This document shows, piece after piece, positions 30,362 to 40,979 of a DNA stretch of 64,000 bases. Source of the stretch: Molanna angustata (lineage: Eukaryota > Arthropoda > Insecta > Trichoptera > Molannidae). The number at the start of each line of letters is the position of its first letter. Within the stretch, counting starts at the first letter, position 1. The stretch is taken from the NCBI GenBank assembly GCA_963576475.1, contig OY754980.1, positions 33,641,431 through 33,705,430 of the forward strand, given 5' to 3'. A model generated the notes under the pieces. It worked only from the letters and a program-made list of their open reading frames with translations. It was not told the origin of the DNA and did no database searches. Position numbers and translations under genes: made by a program.

Positions 30362-31205
30362 GCTGTGAGGCACCGGTTTAGAATAGTGCTTCCACTCTAT
30401 GGCGCGCGCTAGTGTCTGAATCCGGACGATTCAGCCCTATATAAAGACGCCTCAGACCGGGAGCGGCCATTCGATCTACCCTGTTCCAGTTATCGCGGTC
30501 GCGCTGTCCTTGCGACCTCATAGTTTTCAATCCGCGTAATCATCGTATATTATTCTAATTTAAAATATAAATATTTATAAAGTCAACTATTTTCTATGTA
30601 TTAGAGTCACTTATCCAAATAAACTCATGTAAGTAATTGCACCAATTATCTTTTGATTTCTGCCATCTAATTACCTGTGTTTTACTGTAGTATTTAATAT
30701 CTATATGTACGTAGTGCTGTGTTAGGTAAGTACCTACACAGTCATTACAATACCTTCGCTTGGGGATAGGCAAACAGGTTGAAATACCTAAAGCCTATAT
30801 AGACCGGCATAGCCTATCCTGGGTGACCACCGACAGGTTATCTAACTTGATCGGCAGCACAACCCAGTCCTCGGTAACCAAGATCAGGTAACTTGGTATC
30901 CCGAGGGCCCAAAGCCAAACAGGTGAACGAGAGTACACCTAAACAGGTAAAACTCTTTTCTATTATTGTTTTGGAGTGTCCCGTAAGAGCCGGGTAATCG
31001 AAAATACAACAGGCAACAATAACATCTCACATAGTTCAGCAATGAGGTTCACCACCCATTCTGAATGTAGTGCCTTTTAGGTGAGACGAGACTGGTGTGT
31101 GGGTATACATAGATGTGTTGTGCTCCCTTTTATAAGGCAATCACACCCGCACACCTTTCGCTGGTTACCCCACTCTGTGGGATATGCCGTGATGGTATGA
31201 ATGAA
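30362..31205 (+). mobile_element. SINE-like retroposon interrupted by an insertion
   Basis: It matches the unit at 22807-23100 in two pieces, 30362-30398 and 30952-31205, split after TGCTTCCACTCT. The split is caused by the 553-bp insertion at 30399-30951, which duplicated ACTCT. Confidence 0.85.
30394..30956 (+). mobile_element. 553-bp LTR-like insertion with 5-bp TSD
   Basis: The insert 30399-30951 is flanked by ACTCT at 30394-30398 and 30952-30956, and the uninterrupted relative at 22807-23100 proves the boundaries. It holds a TATA-type promoter CCCTATATAAAGACGCC (30443-30459), a GC-rich leader, and an AATAAA signal (30619-30624). This layout and the 5-bp duplication fit a solo LTR or non-autonomous LTR element. 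The ends (ATGGCG..GGTAA) are not the standard TG..CA, so the class is uncertain. Confidence 0.65.
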
Positions 31206-31216
31206 TGGTTTTTAGT

Positions 31217-31382
31217 CAGGGGGCATGTCTGGTCGAACGGTGACATCATGATTAGCCATATCATGGATAAAATAATCATATGAAGTTCTATAATATTTTA
31301 GGATATTATAGAACTCCATATGATAATTATATCCATGATATGAGGGTTTTTATTTCACCGTTTGACCAGACTTGTCCCTCAG
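31217..31382. mobile_element. hAT-like foldback MITE
   Basis: This 166-bp palindrome-like element has ends CAGGGGGCATGTCTGGTCGA and the complement of TTTGACCAGACTTGTCCCTC. A relative is at 42356-42529. Flanks GTTTTTAGT and GTTTTCACT agree at 7 of 9 bases, a possible worn duplication. The CAGGGG start fits hAT TIRs. Confidence 0.8.
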
Positions 31383-31417
31383 GTTTTCACTAAAATTTTC
31401 ACTAAATTAAGGAATCT

Positions 31418-31671
31418 AGATTAATTTAACAAAGAATGCCAAACATGCGAATTCCTAAGAGAATTATGACTGGTCATCTAGGAGGAAGAAGGAAAATAGG
31501 AAGACCCAGGTTGCGATGGCAGGACGAGGTGAGGAGGGATACAGTGCAGCTCATAAGTGTTACAAACTGGAGGACGGTAGCTGAGGACAGACGGGGTTGG
31601 AGGCAAAAGTTGAAGGAGGCCAAGGCTCAACTTGGGCTGTAGCGCCATCGAAGATGAAGATTAATTTAACA
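31418..31671 (+). mobile_element. 226-bp LINE 3' fragment with 14-bp TSD
   Basis: The insertion 31432-31657 is flanked by a perfect 14-bp repeat AGATTAATTTAACA (31418-31431 and 31658-31671). It encodes RKIGRPRLRWQDEVRRD, NWRTVAEDRRGWRQKLKEAK and ends QLGL before the stop, the usual C-terminus of arthropod endonuclease/RT LINEs. The tail is GATGAAGA-like. Confidence 0.92.
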
Positions 31672-31792
31672 CGCAAGGAATAAACTATCGCTAAGGAGTC
31701 AGATATTTTCTCGACAGAGCCACAGAGCGACATCTATCGAATATATTCGATTACTAAAGACGTTGTTTGTCTTATTGGATCTAATATAATCT

Positions 31793-31952
31793 GGGAGCCT
31801 AGCCAAGATGATAAGTTAAAAGTTAACGTTTGGAGAAACGTTCATAAGTTGCTTCAGCGTGACTTAATCAAACGTCAAATCCCATATTAAAAAATAACGC
31901 ACGAACCAACCAACCAACGTTAACTTTTAACTTGTCATCTTGGCTAGGCCCC
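31793..31952. mobile_element. 160-bp TIR MITE
   Basis: Terminal inverted repeats of ~40 bp start GGGAGCCTAGCCAAGATGA on the left and GGGGCCTAGCCAAGATGAC on the right complement, and continue AAGTTAAAAGTTAACGTT. The centre is non-coding. No clear target duplication is visible. Confidence 0.82.
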
Positions 31953-32199
31953 ATGAGTGTATTAATTCGTGATTGTATATAATGAAAACGAGTTAATTCT
32001 CTAATATAGGTACCTGATATTGAGTGGTTTTGTGAAATTTCTTTTAAAAATTTGAATTCAACAGAACGTTGAGGAATTAAAAAGTTTTGACAGATGAAGT
32101 TAAAGAAAAGGGGTATTTATGTTATTTTTGGTAAAAAAATATTTCAAGATATATAATTAGATTTAACTTTTTGATCGTCAGTTCTTGATGGAATTCCAT

Positions 32200-32342
32200 T
32201 TAAATTCATTTATATTTTTAATAAATAGAAATAAAAACACTTGTTTAGAATTAATTTAAAGACCGTAGTCCTTAAATAAATAGTGTAATTAATTCTAAAC
32301 AAGTGTTTTTATTTTTATTTATTAAAAATATAAATTAATTCA
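32200..32342. repeat. foldback hairpin
   Basis: AATAAAAACACTTGTTTAGA followed by ATTAATT (32231-32257) pairs with 32291-32317, and the flanking ATTTATATTTTTAATAAATA also pairs with its complement near 32320-32340. The spacer is about 33 bp. It is possibly a small MITE. Confidence 0.8.
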
Positions 32343-32880
32343 AGATATATAATTTTAAATCTTATAATTTGAATAGGTATTAATGATATCAATTCGAAGG
32401 CATTTGAACTTTGGGGTGTACAAATGATACTTGTATATTCGATAGTACACTATACATAATTATTTACATGCACAGTCGAATTGCATAGTACCTATTACTC
32501 AATCTCACAATAAACCCTTTGACAGTTTGATGTAAAATAATGTTTTATATAATAATGATTCTTACAACAAAATGTTCAGGAAGCAATAGGGTTGATAGGT
32601 AGTAAGAGGATCCTCCCAAGCCTTTGATATTATGTTTAGTATCTGAATGGGAGAATTATTCCTAATCGAAGTTATTGTTGTTGTATTTGTTGCATTTTGT
32701 TTAGATTTTTTAGACAATTTTAGAAATTATCAGATAATTCTTTTGAGCAAATGTATACTAGTCGCAATAAAATAATAAAAATCTCGACTGTTATATAAAG
32801 TGAAGAGCATTTATTGATTTTATTTGTTATTGAATGTTTTTCAATTAAGTACTAATAAAAATGATAACAAAAATTTATAA
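32343..32880. other. AT-rich sequence, nothing recognised
   Basis: No gene or repeat was found. Confidence 0.4.
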
Positions 32881-32899
32881 TTGGATATGCAAATCATAT

Positions 32900-33195
32900 T
32901 CAAAGGCAAATTTTCTATCTCTGATGACGCTACAGCCCATATCCTTGGTGTTCTGCAACTCTTTCCTTCAAATTATCCTGTCATCTGCCGACGTCTTCCA
33001 ACTAGCCACCCGAAGAAGCTGGGTTATCATTTCTTCTTAATTCGTCTCCAAATTGCCTTTATCCACATTTAGTTTTCATTTATCATTGTTTAAGGGGCAC
33101 GCGCATCAGATATTCACTGTACATGTCCAGCCCATCTTAATCTGAGCATATTTAAATGTGTCGAAATGTTTGGGACCTGATACATGTTGTATAGT
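32900..33195 (-). pseudogene. LINE C-terminal relic
   Basis: The minus strand reads NNMYQVPNISTHLNMLRLRW followed by AGHVQ (33115-33190), and later VASWKTSADDR and KELQNTKDMGCSVIRD. These are the C-terminal blocks of an endonuclease/RT LINE (RLRWAGHV, then NW..A.DR..WR....EAK). Stops and frameshifts are present. Confidence 0.75.
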
Positions 33196-33214
33196 TCGCA
33201 AAGCTTAGTTTTTA

Positions 33215-33765
33215 CTCCTCAATACCAATATTTCGGGCCTAGGTTGCGGCTCTAAGGGCCTAGGCAGTAAAGGCGGGGGTGGGCGGCCGACGCTGTTGCG
33301 CCCTCGTCAATTCTGTACTTAGAGAAGAGCAGGACGAACGCCTTTAGTCTCGCTCGGCAGTGACTCGTCAACTGTGGCGAATGTTGTTGTGTGGTTCGGG
33401 CACACCGCCGGCGCAGACGTCGGGTCAGACATCCTGTGTTGACAACTAGACGTCATATCTGACAGGTGATGATTGCGTCGGATGCCCCCGGTGTTAGCCC
33501 GCGGAACCTTCGGACGCCAACACGAGGACCGAGGGGTCGGGGTACAAGCCCCTCCGACTTGAAACGGTTCTTAGCGGCCGATTTCGAGACCAATCGGAGG
33601 CCCTGACGTGTGTGGTTGGATTCTCGGGGGCAGTGGTTGAAACGGATGGATGGTGGATATTTCGTGTTTGTCCGATGTTGCGGCTGCGTCCGGTGGTGAA
33701 CAGGGCCAATGAGCTCTATAGCGTCGCCGGCGTGGAAGTGGATCGCGATCTCCCTCCTCAATACC
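33215..33765. mobile_element. GC-rich insertion flanked by 12-bp direct repeats
   Basis: A 527-bp GC-rich block (33227-33753) lies between two copies of CTCCTCAATACC (33215-33226 and 33754-33765). The surrounding sequence is AT-rich. Open frames exist on both strands but overlap each other and match no family I know. The flanks suggest retroposition; the source is unknown. Confidence 0.55.
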
Positions 33766-33799
33766 CCAAGGGGATAGAGTGGGCGGGTTTTTACTTTTG

Positions 33800-34867
33800 A
33801 ATTTTTAAGGTTATTTTTTTATTGCAGATAATCAACTAGTAACGCCTGAGATTGTATTCTAAACGTTTCATGACAATATATTTGTATGTGTTCTATGTAC
33901 CTATTATGTACGACTTGTTTATTTTTTATCGATTATAGACTAAAAAATTACTCGTTCGATCTTTTTTCATATTTTGTAAAATTATATTTCTAATAATGGC
34001 GTATACCTCTTGAAGGACATCTGATCAGTTTTTTACTTTTTTTATCTGTCAAATATTTGAAAGTCACCCAACCTTGGGAAACTTTAAAATTGATATTTTT
34101 ATTTTCAAATTGTTAAAAATGCATATCGCTTTCATAAAATGGCATTGATGAATTATCAAATTTCCACAATAAAATATTTAAATGAAAAACAATTTAACAA
34201 ATTCATCATTTCATGAAAAAACTTAAAAAATTCCATACAAAATTTTAATAGGTACTTTGTGTAGTGACTTCACTGAAAAGAAAAGTTATGTTAAAATTGA
34301 CTACGAAACAATTTGTTTTGTGCTACTAAATATTTTGTGTGTTTCACCAAACAGTACAGTCATAAACAGATAAACTTTTATTACTAATAACAAAGGTATG
34401 GCTAAAACCGCAGGTAGCCAGTTCGGTGGTCAGGATTATTTTTTTCAGTGTTGATAGCCAAGAGTATATGGTTGGCAACAACCCACTCGTTTTTTAATTG
34501 AATAATTTTGAAAATTTGGTTTCGCAATAGTGTGTCAAAGAAAAGCATATTCAAAGGAAAACTCATATGGATTTTTTCTTAGCGTTTTCCTAGCACGGAA
34601 TGTAAGTACTTTTAAGTATTTCGTTTCGTTTGGTCTGGTGCAATACGATACGAAGAATATTGTCCATAGTATGTTTTGAGAATATGTACATTTGAAGCGC
34701 GTTTGGTCGATAAATATACTAAGTTATTATGAAATAATATGAGTCAAAGTTCCAATGGACGTGTGCCTTGTACTGTAACACCGACATAAATCTTTCCGCT
34801 GCATATAATATCGACATCTGTGTGTTGTTTTGAAAAACTATGAAGATATTTTACTCAGTACAAATAA
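33800..34867. other. AT-rich sequence, nothing recognised
   Basis: No gene, hairpin or repeat was recognised. Confidence 0.4.
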
Positions 34868-34900
34868 CATATGGGTCGGTGGCAGAGAGGGCATCGTGCT
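34868..34900 (+). repeat. fragment of tRNA-derived SINE family 1 head
   Basis: ATATGGGTCGGTGGCAGAGA followed by GGGCATCGTGCTG is the start of the SINE seen at 38575-38764 and 45562-45719; the rest is missing. Confidence 0.55.
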
Positions 34901-35129
34901 GACAATATTACATACATACTACGGTAGAAATAAATTTGTTCGACGATCGTGTGAGGATTATAATTTAACATTTTATAGGTAGGTACCTACTTGTTGAATT
35001 TATATAACCATGTTTTTTGTATAATTTGCGCTTTTCTGTAATTGGACTTATCCCTGTATTATGTTTGTATTGTTACTTATTGTATGTGTAGTCTGTTGAA
35101 GAGCCAAATAAATAAAAATATAAAATAAA
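34901..35129. other. LINE-tail-like end
   Basis: It ends with TGTTGAAGAGCCAAATAAATA and AAAATA, a pattern seen at 3' ends of CR1/Jockey-type LINEs. No coding part is visible. Confidence 0.3.
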
Positions 35130-35803
35130 ATATTAATATTCTCAAATCTCAATAGATGTATTATATATGTATACTGATTCGTCTTAATTTATCCGTCGGA
35201 ATTTTAGTACCTATAATAGAAATGTCAAAATGTTGACTGAATTTATACGGGACTCGTTACGTCACACCGCGCGGATAAATTCCTTTTATCTACGGTCGCC
35301 CGTTGATTTTGACTATCCTGACACGAATCAGAATAGGACTTATCAAATCTCAATAGATGTATTATTAATATTCTCAAGTATAAATAAATGTATTAAAAAT
35401 ATTCTCAAATCTCAATAGACTTGTTAAAAATATTCACAAACTCAATAGACGTGTTGAAAATATTCACAAATCTCAATATATGTGTTATTGATATTCTAAA
35501 ATCTCAGTAGATGGATTACTAATATTCTAAAATCTCAAAAGATGGATGGCTAATATTCTAAAATCTCAATAAATGTGTTATTAATATTCTCAAATCTCAA
35601 TAGATGGATTATTAATATTCTCAAATATCAATTAACAAATTATTGTCATTCTCAAATCTCAGTAGATGGATGACTTATATTCGAAAATCTCAATAGATGT
35701 GTTATTAATATTCTCAAATCTCAATAGATGGATTATTAATATTCTCAAATATCAATAAAAGAATTATTGACATTCTCAAATCTCAATATTAGATGTATTA
35801 TTA
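35130..35803. repeat. 31-bp satellite array, left part
   Basis: The unit is about AATATTCTCAAATCTCAATA plus GATGTATTATT (30-32 bp), repeated with substitutions from 35130 to 35803 and continuing at 36596-36685. A small TIR element interrupts it at 35174-35331 and an RTE-type LINE at 35804-36595. Confidence 0.9.
35174..35331. mobile_element. small TIR element inside the satellite
   Basis: A 158-bp non-satellite block has ends CTGATTCGT and ACGAATCAG, inverted with respect to each other. It splits the satellite array. The target duplication is unclear. Confidence 0.55.
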
Positions 35804-36610
35804 CATACATACATACATACATACCATCACGCCATATCCCTTACGGGGTAAGCAGAGAGAACCGAGCGCCATACTCCTCTATTTTTGCATACATTCTTAG
35901 CTTCCTTTACATCCATGCATCGTCTCATACATGCACGTCGATTATTCAAGCTTCTTATATTTCCTTCTTTCAAAATATCATTCACATGGTCATGCCATCC
36001 CTTTCTGGGGCGGCCCCTGCTATTCACTCCATCTCTTACACCCATGTATATTTTTTTGATCAGTCGTTCATCATTCATTCTTTCAATATGTCCAAACCAC
36101 CTCAAGGAATTCACTTTCATTTTATTTATAATACTCTTCTTCATCTTGCATTCCCTCCTTATGTCCTCATTTTTTATTCTATCATATATCGTTATATTAC
36201 ATACTCTTCTTAGTGATCTCATTTCCACAGCATTTATTCTACTTTCATGCGTCTTTTGCCACGTCCATGTTTCACTGGCATACATCAAAGTGGGCACTAC
36301 AATTGCATTATGTACAGCAATTTTGGCTTCCTTTGAGATGCTTAGATCGGACATTACTGGTCTGAGAGCTCCGTTTATTCTGTTACCTGCCATAACTCTT
36401 CTTTCAATGTCTTTATCAGGTCTTCCATTCCGTTCAAACATACTCCCCAAGTATAAATATTCCTCTACTTGTTCTAGCCATTCGTTCTCTACTATTATTC
36501 TACACGTAGATATGCTTTCAGTTTTTTCGAATACCAATATCTTAGATTTACTCACATTCATTCTCAGTCCGTTCTGCAAGCATCCTTTATACACTTTAGA
36601 TGTATTATTA
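35789..36610 (-). mobile_element. young 5'-truncated RTE-type LINE with 15-bp TSD
   Basis: The insertion 35804-36595 (792 bp) is flanked by a perfect 15-bp repeat TTAGATGTATTATTA (35789-35803 and 36596-36610), which is itself satellite sequence. The 3' tail is (TATG)n on the minus strand (35804-35823). The coding part is open to the natural stop. This is the reference copy for the older relics at 8-350 and 17845-18285 and for the 68-bp fragment at 39250-39317. Confidence 0.95.
35827..36595 (-). pseudogene. RTE-type endonuclease/RT, C-terminal part only
   Basis: The frame is uninterrupted and begins within the RT thumb side: VYKGCLQNGLRMNVSKSKIL, then VEEYLYLGSMFERNGRPDKD (motif E region), VPTLMYASETWTWQK, LRRVCNITIYDRIKNEDIRR, SLRWFGHIERMNDERL and SRGRPRKGWHDHV, ending SVLSAYPVRDMA. 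The RT catalytic core and the endonuclease are missing through 5' truncation. The nominal ATG upstream lies in satellite DNA and is not meaningful. It is not expected to make a functional protein. Confidence 0.92.
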
Positions 36611-36685
36611 ATATTCTTAAATATCAATAAACGAATTATTGACAATCTCAAATCTCAATACTCGATGTATTATTAATATTATCAG
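36596..36685. repeat. 31-bp satellite array, right part
   Basis: It continues the array interrupted at 35803 with the same unit. Confidence 0.85.
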
Positions 36686-37440
36686 AATTCGCTTTGTGGT
36701 ACATTTTTATAAATCGTCGTCATTCCATATATGGCCATGGTGTTTTCATCTTATTTCATATGTTTGAAAATGCCACACAACATATTATTATATAATTTTT
36801 TTTTTTAATTTTTTAAAATTTTTTTTTGAATGTCGTCTCTATTGAGATGTTAAAAATTTGTCATAAAATATCATTGACTCCGGACAGGGAAAAAATCCAT
36901 TGTTTGCATGTATACAACAATAAGAATATTCGATATAGAATTTTCTAAAACTTGATTTCATAATGGAATGCAATGAAAATGCAAAAACTTCGCTTTTATT
37001 AAGAAAAGGTAATAAAAAAATATATATTTTTTAAATATTCATAGATTTTATATTATATTTAAAAAAAAATCAAAATCAACTTACAGATATTTCTAATTTC
37101 GTTTCTGTAACGTTGTTTCGATGCGCGCCAACATATTGTTCTACGTCACCAAAAAGTATTTCCTTTTGACAAAAAAAGGCTAAATTTTTCTCTGTGTAAG
37201 TATGAACTTTGTGAGACGTAAATATCACAATACACGCATAGACAGAGAGTGAGACAGAGAGAGATAGAGAGAAAGCAGAATATGAAAAAGTTCCTTGTAT
37301 GAATAATGCTTCGTCGCGTCTTTGATACAGAATATCACAATTTGACAATTGATGTATGAATTCAATGAGCACAGGTGCGCGAAATTGACACACATTGCCA
37401 ACAAAACAATTCTAAACATATGACTTCGCAGCTAGACAAA
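36686..37440. other. no gene recognised
   Basis: A short segment around 36845-36900 (TTGTCATAAAATATCATTGA, CTCCGGACAGG) resembles 44625-44680; nothing else is recognised. Confidence 0.4.
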
Positions 37441-37545
37441 AACCACCCTTAAGGATCCAGTGGCAATTCGTAAAGAATTGCAATATTCTTGTGTGTGATC
37501 CTTTACTGCCTTTAGGGGCGGTTTTTCCTCGAACTTTCGGAGTGG
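37441..37545. repeat. short TIR hairpin element
   Basis: AAAAACCACCCTTAAGGATCC at the left faces GGATCC-like GTGATCC and CCTTTAGGGGCGGTTTTT on the right, giving ~17-bp imperfect inverted ends about 100 bp apart. Confidence 0.45.
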
Positions 37546-37984
37546 TTTGATTTCCCATTGTGAGTGGCAGTTGTTTCTATTTCTCCAGGGAGAAGACTGT
37601 CAAACGTAAAAACCTATTTGACTTATTTTCAGTAAAATGCCGAAGTCACGTGACCTTGCACGTACATATATTACTTTCAGAGGTCGTTAAACTATAGTTC
37701 ATATTAGTAATAAATAAAAGTGCAGTTTTACGATTTTTTTTAAATTAAACAAATCGATGTGGATTTACATAAGAAATTTTCTTTTGACGGGACGAAAGAA
37801 CGTCTGACTAAGCCTTTATAAACTGACACGTGCAAATAAAAGGAAAGCAAACATCAGTTGAAACTATGAAACTTGAGTATTGGTGGCTTTCGCAGAAAAC
37901 ATAGTTCAAATTGTGGAATGAAGCGTGATTTTACTACTGAAGGACTAGTAAATATACAAAATGAGATGGACTGTGGATGAATCA

Positions 37985-38045
37985 AGATGGATGGTGGAAG
38001 AGCGATTAGCGCTCTGGGTTAGTAATCAGTTCACAGGATAGTATC
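37985..38045 (+). repeat. worn fragment of SINE family 1 head
   Basis: GATGGTGGAAGAGCGATTAG and CGCTCTGGGTTAGTAATC resemble the A-box half of the SINE at 45562-45719. Confidence 0.5.
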
Positions 38046-38574
38046 CAGTCGTTGTTACTTACTGTTGTATCATTTATACTATTTATACATATAAATAGAT
38101 CTATAGTAACATATAAAAATTTATTTAAATTTTTCATAATATATATAGTTAACATATTTTTTCTTAAAAGATCATTACTTTTTTCCTATCTCGGCATGCT
38201 TTCATAAAATTTAAGCACATTTTACAACAGACAATTCTGCGTACGTATGGACTTATTTCATTTGTCTTATTGTATATCTTCTATGTTTCTTGTCATATTC
38301 TTTAATATACCTAATTTTGGTTTTGAGATTTTTTATATCATGTCATGAAGCATTTTATGTATAAAAATGAAACATGAAAGTGTATTATTTGCCTAATTGT
38401 CATAGCTCGGTTTTGTATTATTTGGATTTTTTAATATTTCAGTTTAATTTCTTTAAAATAATATCGTAGGACAGAAGGAAATGTGTGTTTCTTTTATTGG
38501 TTATAAATGATTAGACATGATCCTTTATTTACATACTTTCTTAGGGCGGGTTATATAATATAAAAAGAGATATT
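38046..38574. other. AT-rich sequence, nothing recognised
   Basis: No gene or repeat was found. Confidence 0.4.
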
Positions 38575-38764
38575 TCACTTTTTTTTTTTTTTTTAAAAAA
38601 TGAATATGTCCTTGTTAAACAAGTACATATACATCTTCCTACGTTCCCTAAAATAAGCAAATAAATGCTTGTGCTTAGGTGAACGAAATCGGTCGAGGCA
38701 GAATTCGAACTCGCGACATCTGGATTACTAGCCCAGCGTGCTAACCGCTCTGCCACCGACCCAT
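38575..38764 (-). mobile_element. tRNA-derived SINE, family 1
   Basis: On the minus strand it starts ATGGGTCGGTGGCAGAGCGG (A-box) and carries B-box GAGTTCGAATTC, a body with AAGCACAAGCATTTATTTGC and GGGAACGTAGGAAGATGTAT, and an A-rich tail (T run at 38579-38594). Another copy is at 45562-45719. Confidence 0.88.
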
Positions 38765-39233
38765 CTCACTATTTCTTTATACAAGCGTCATCACGCTAAA
38801 AAATCGCAGTCGTCCAAACCTAACTTTTTTTTCAATATGTATTCCATTATTTCATCGTATATATTACTATCATAATTATACTATACCTACTGTATTTAGA
38901 TATTATGCTAAAAAAATACGAAATTGACCCGTACAAACGTCAAATGGTCAATCATGAACAAAAATTACCAGCGACATCTATCATAACTATCAAATTTAAC
39001 TATGTATAACTACTGATTTTCGGCTGGTTACTTATCTGGCTATAGTTACGGGCTGAATGCGGAGTTATATTTTGAAAAAACCCATTTCTGTGATGACCCG
39101 TGGCAACTATGACTATAACTCTAACTTTGACTATAACTAAGGTTGAAAAAACCCACCCTTATTCAGCCAAACAATGACACCTTTTTCGATATTTTTTGAC
39201 GTAAGTCGGGCAGTCGCTGGCTTTTGGTATATA

Positions 39234-39333
39234 ACATACTTTCAAATATGAGATATGAAGAGGTGTATGGTGTTCGGTCCTCTCTGCCTACCCCAAGTAG
39301 GGATACGGCGTGATGGTACATACTTTCAAATAT
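39234..39333 (+). mobile_element. 68-bp RTE-type LINE fragment with 16-bp TSD
   Basis: The insert 39250-39317 lies between perfect 16-bp repeats ACATACTTTCAAATAT (39234-39249 and 39318-39333). It encodes RGVWCSVLSAYPK and then the 3' terminal GGCGTGATGGT, matching the last codons and 3' end of the RTE-type copy at 35804-36595. It is one of the shortest LINE insertions one can recognise, and shows the family was active after the older relics formed. Confidence 0.93.
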
Positions 39334-40569
39334 AACACTCCATATTAAAATTGTTATGGTCAAGACAAAAAATATTTAAACAATTATTTATCAAATGCTG
39401 TAATATCATCATTTGTTTAAAGATTTATTTAGTCCATGTTTATTTCTCAAAAGTGGTTTCCATCGAGAACATTCTAGAAAGCTACTTGGTGGCCAGCCAT
39501 TAATCTTTAAAATTCCTTCAGGTAAAATCACATATTGTGTCCACGTAATCATTTATCCAACTATACGTCATGTGGGTAAGAGAAATGTTAGTGGGAAAAG
39601 TTTGAGAGCAACTGCAGTTTGTTATCTACCGCTGAACTACACCGGGATAATATTTTTATATAACAATATGTCATATTTTCTGTTTGTGAAGGATTCTTTA
39701 AGGAAGATAAAGACCTTTTGCCACGTGTATTTCATTTAACTTTATCTTTTCATGAGGAAAACATAAAACTTTAGTGTATGAGCGAGCTCAAAAACAAAAG
39801 CAATCCAAATTATATAATTATGAAGACCAAAAACTATTGAAAAAAAACACTCGTAGGCTCTCTATACATGCTAGAATTTTTGGTTTGACTTTGGTCACGG
39901 CAACTTAAAATCAGCATTATTTTTTTGCACTGATAATGATATTCTAAGCAAGATGGATTACAATGGTTAAGACATATAATAAGTAATTAACTTCTAAAAT
40001 CAAGTATGCGTAGGTGTTGATGAAAAAATGAGATGGAGGCTTATAAAAAGATTATTATTAATTAAAAAATTGTCAATGAAAAAATATTGTAAAGTGCGCA
40101 TGTTTCGAGATTCCGGCATTCGCTTCCCTATCTTCTACAAATAACAAATCTGCATGATGTGTGTACTTTTTGAAATTCAATGTTAATGCGGTGAAAGCTT
40201 AATCTCAATAACACATTTTGTCACGTTTAAGGAGAATTTACGTCCAAAGGCGGCACTCACCGAGCGTATATGACATAAAAATAAGCCAAAATCTGGTAAA
40301 TGTCGTTGGAGCAACTCTAAAGTGCCCCGCGCGGCCAATTTAACTTAAGTCGGTTTAAAGTGACTTAAACGTTTTATGAAACCGTCACCAAAGTTAGAGT
40401 TCTCTGTCCCCTCGTAAGCGGCAGCCGAATAATTTGTTTTATTTATGAATATTGTTTAATTATATTATTGTGTTCAATCTGAGATCAAGACGATACCAAG
40501 AAGTTTACAGTTTAGTGAGAAACTGAATTTCGATTTTGGTCAGCGATTAAAGAATTTCTTATTCTTTTT
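39334..40569. other. no gene recognised
   Basis: AT-rich sequence. An open frame at 39413-39739 has no recognised similarity and no supporting context. Confidence 0.4.
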
Positions 40570-40865
40570 CCTTCATCCAAGGTTTCTTCTAGATATTTCC
40601 ACTCATCTCACATTTTGAGCTTTTCGTATCCATCGACTACCTACCAGCGACGGGAACAATATTATCGGCCCACCTTTTCTGATGCCGGTCTATTCCCCTT
40701 TTCATATGCCATGGTCTCCATTTCATAACCATGGGCGCCCACCTGTCTAGCAACATGACCTGCCCATTGGCATTTGATTTTGGCGATTCGATCAATGACA
40801 TCGACAACTTTTATCAGGCATCTGATTTCCTTCCTTTGTGTCTGAAAATTTGTATCTTTTTGTTT
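40570..40865 (-). pseudogene. RTE-type LINE 3' relic
   Basis: The minus strand reads VVDVIDRIAKIKCQWAGHVA followed by RQVGAH, then GNRPASEKVGR and WKYLEETL in shifting frames. It is the same family as 14470-15012. Confidence 0.8.
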
Positions 40866-40979
40866 TGTTGGTATATTTGTAAATCGCTCCCCTCCCTGGC
40901 GAAAAGTCCCAAGAAGTTTGGTGGCATCTATAATACAAGGATGACCCTAATATATCTAAGAGTGAATTCTACTACATGA

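Noticed and set aside
33453..33761. 102-codon minus-strand protein in the GC-rich block
   Set aside because: No recognised motif, and equally long frames occur on the opposite strand, as expected by chance at this GC content.
35885..36676. 263-codon plus-strand open frame
   Set aside because: Antisense to the RTE-type coding sequence, whose minus-strand frame has clear RT-family blocks; the plus frame is a shadow.
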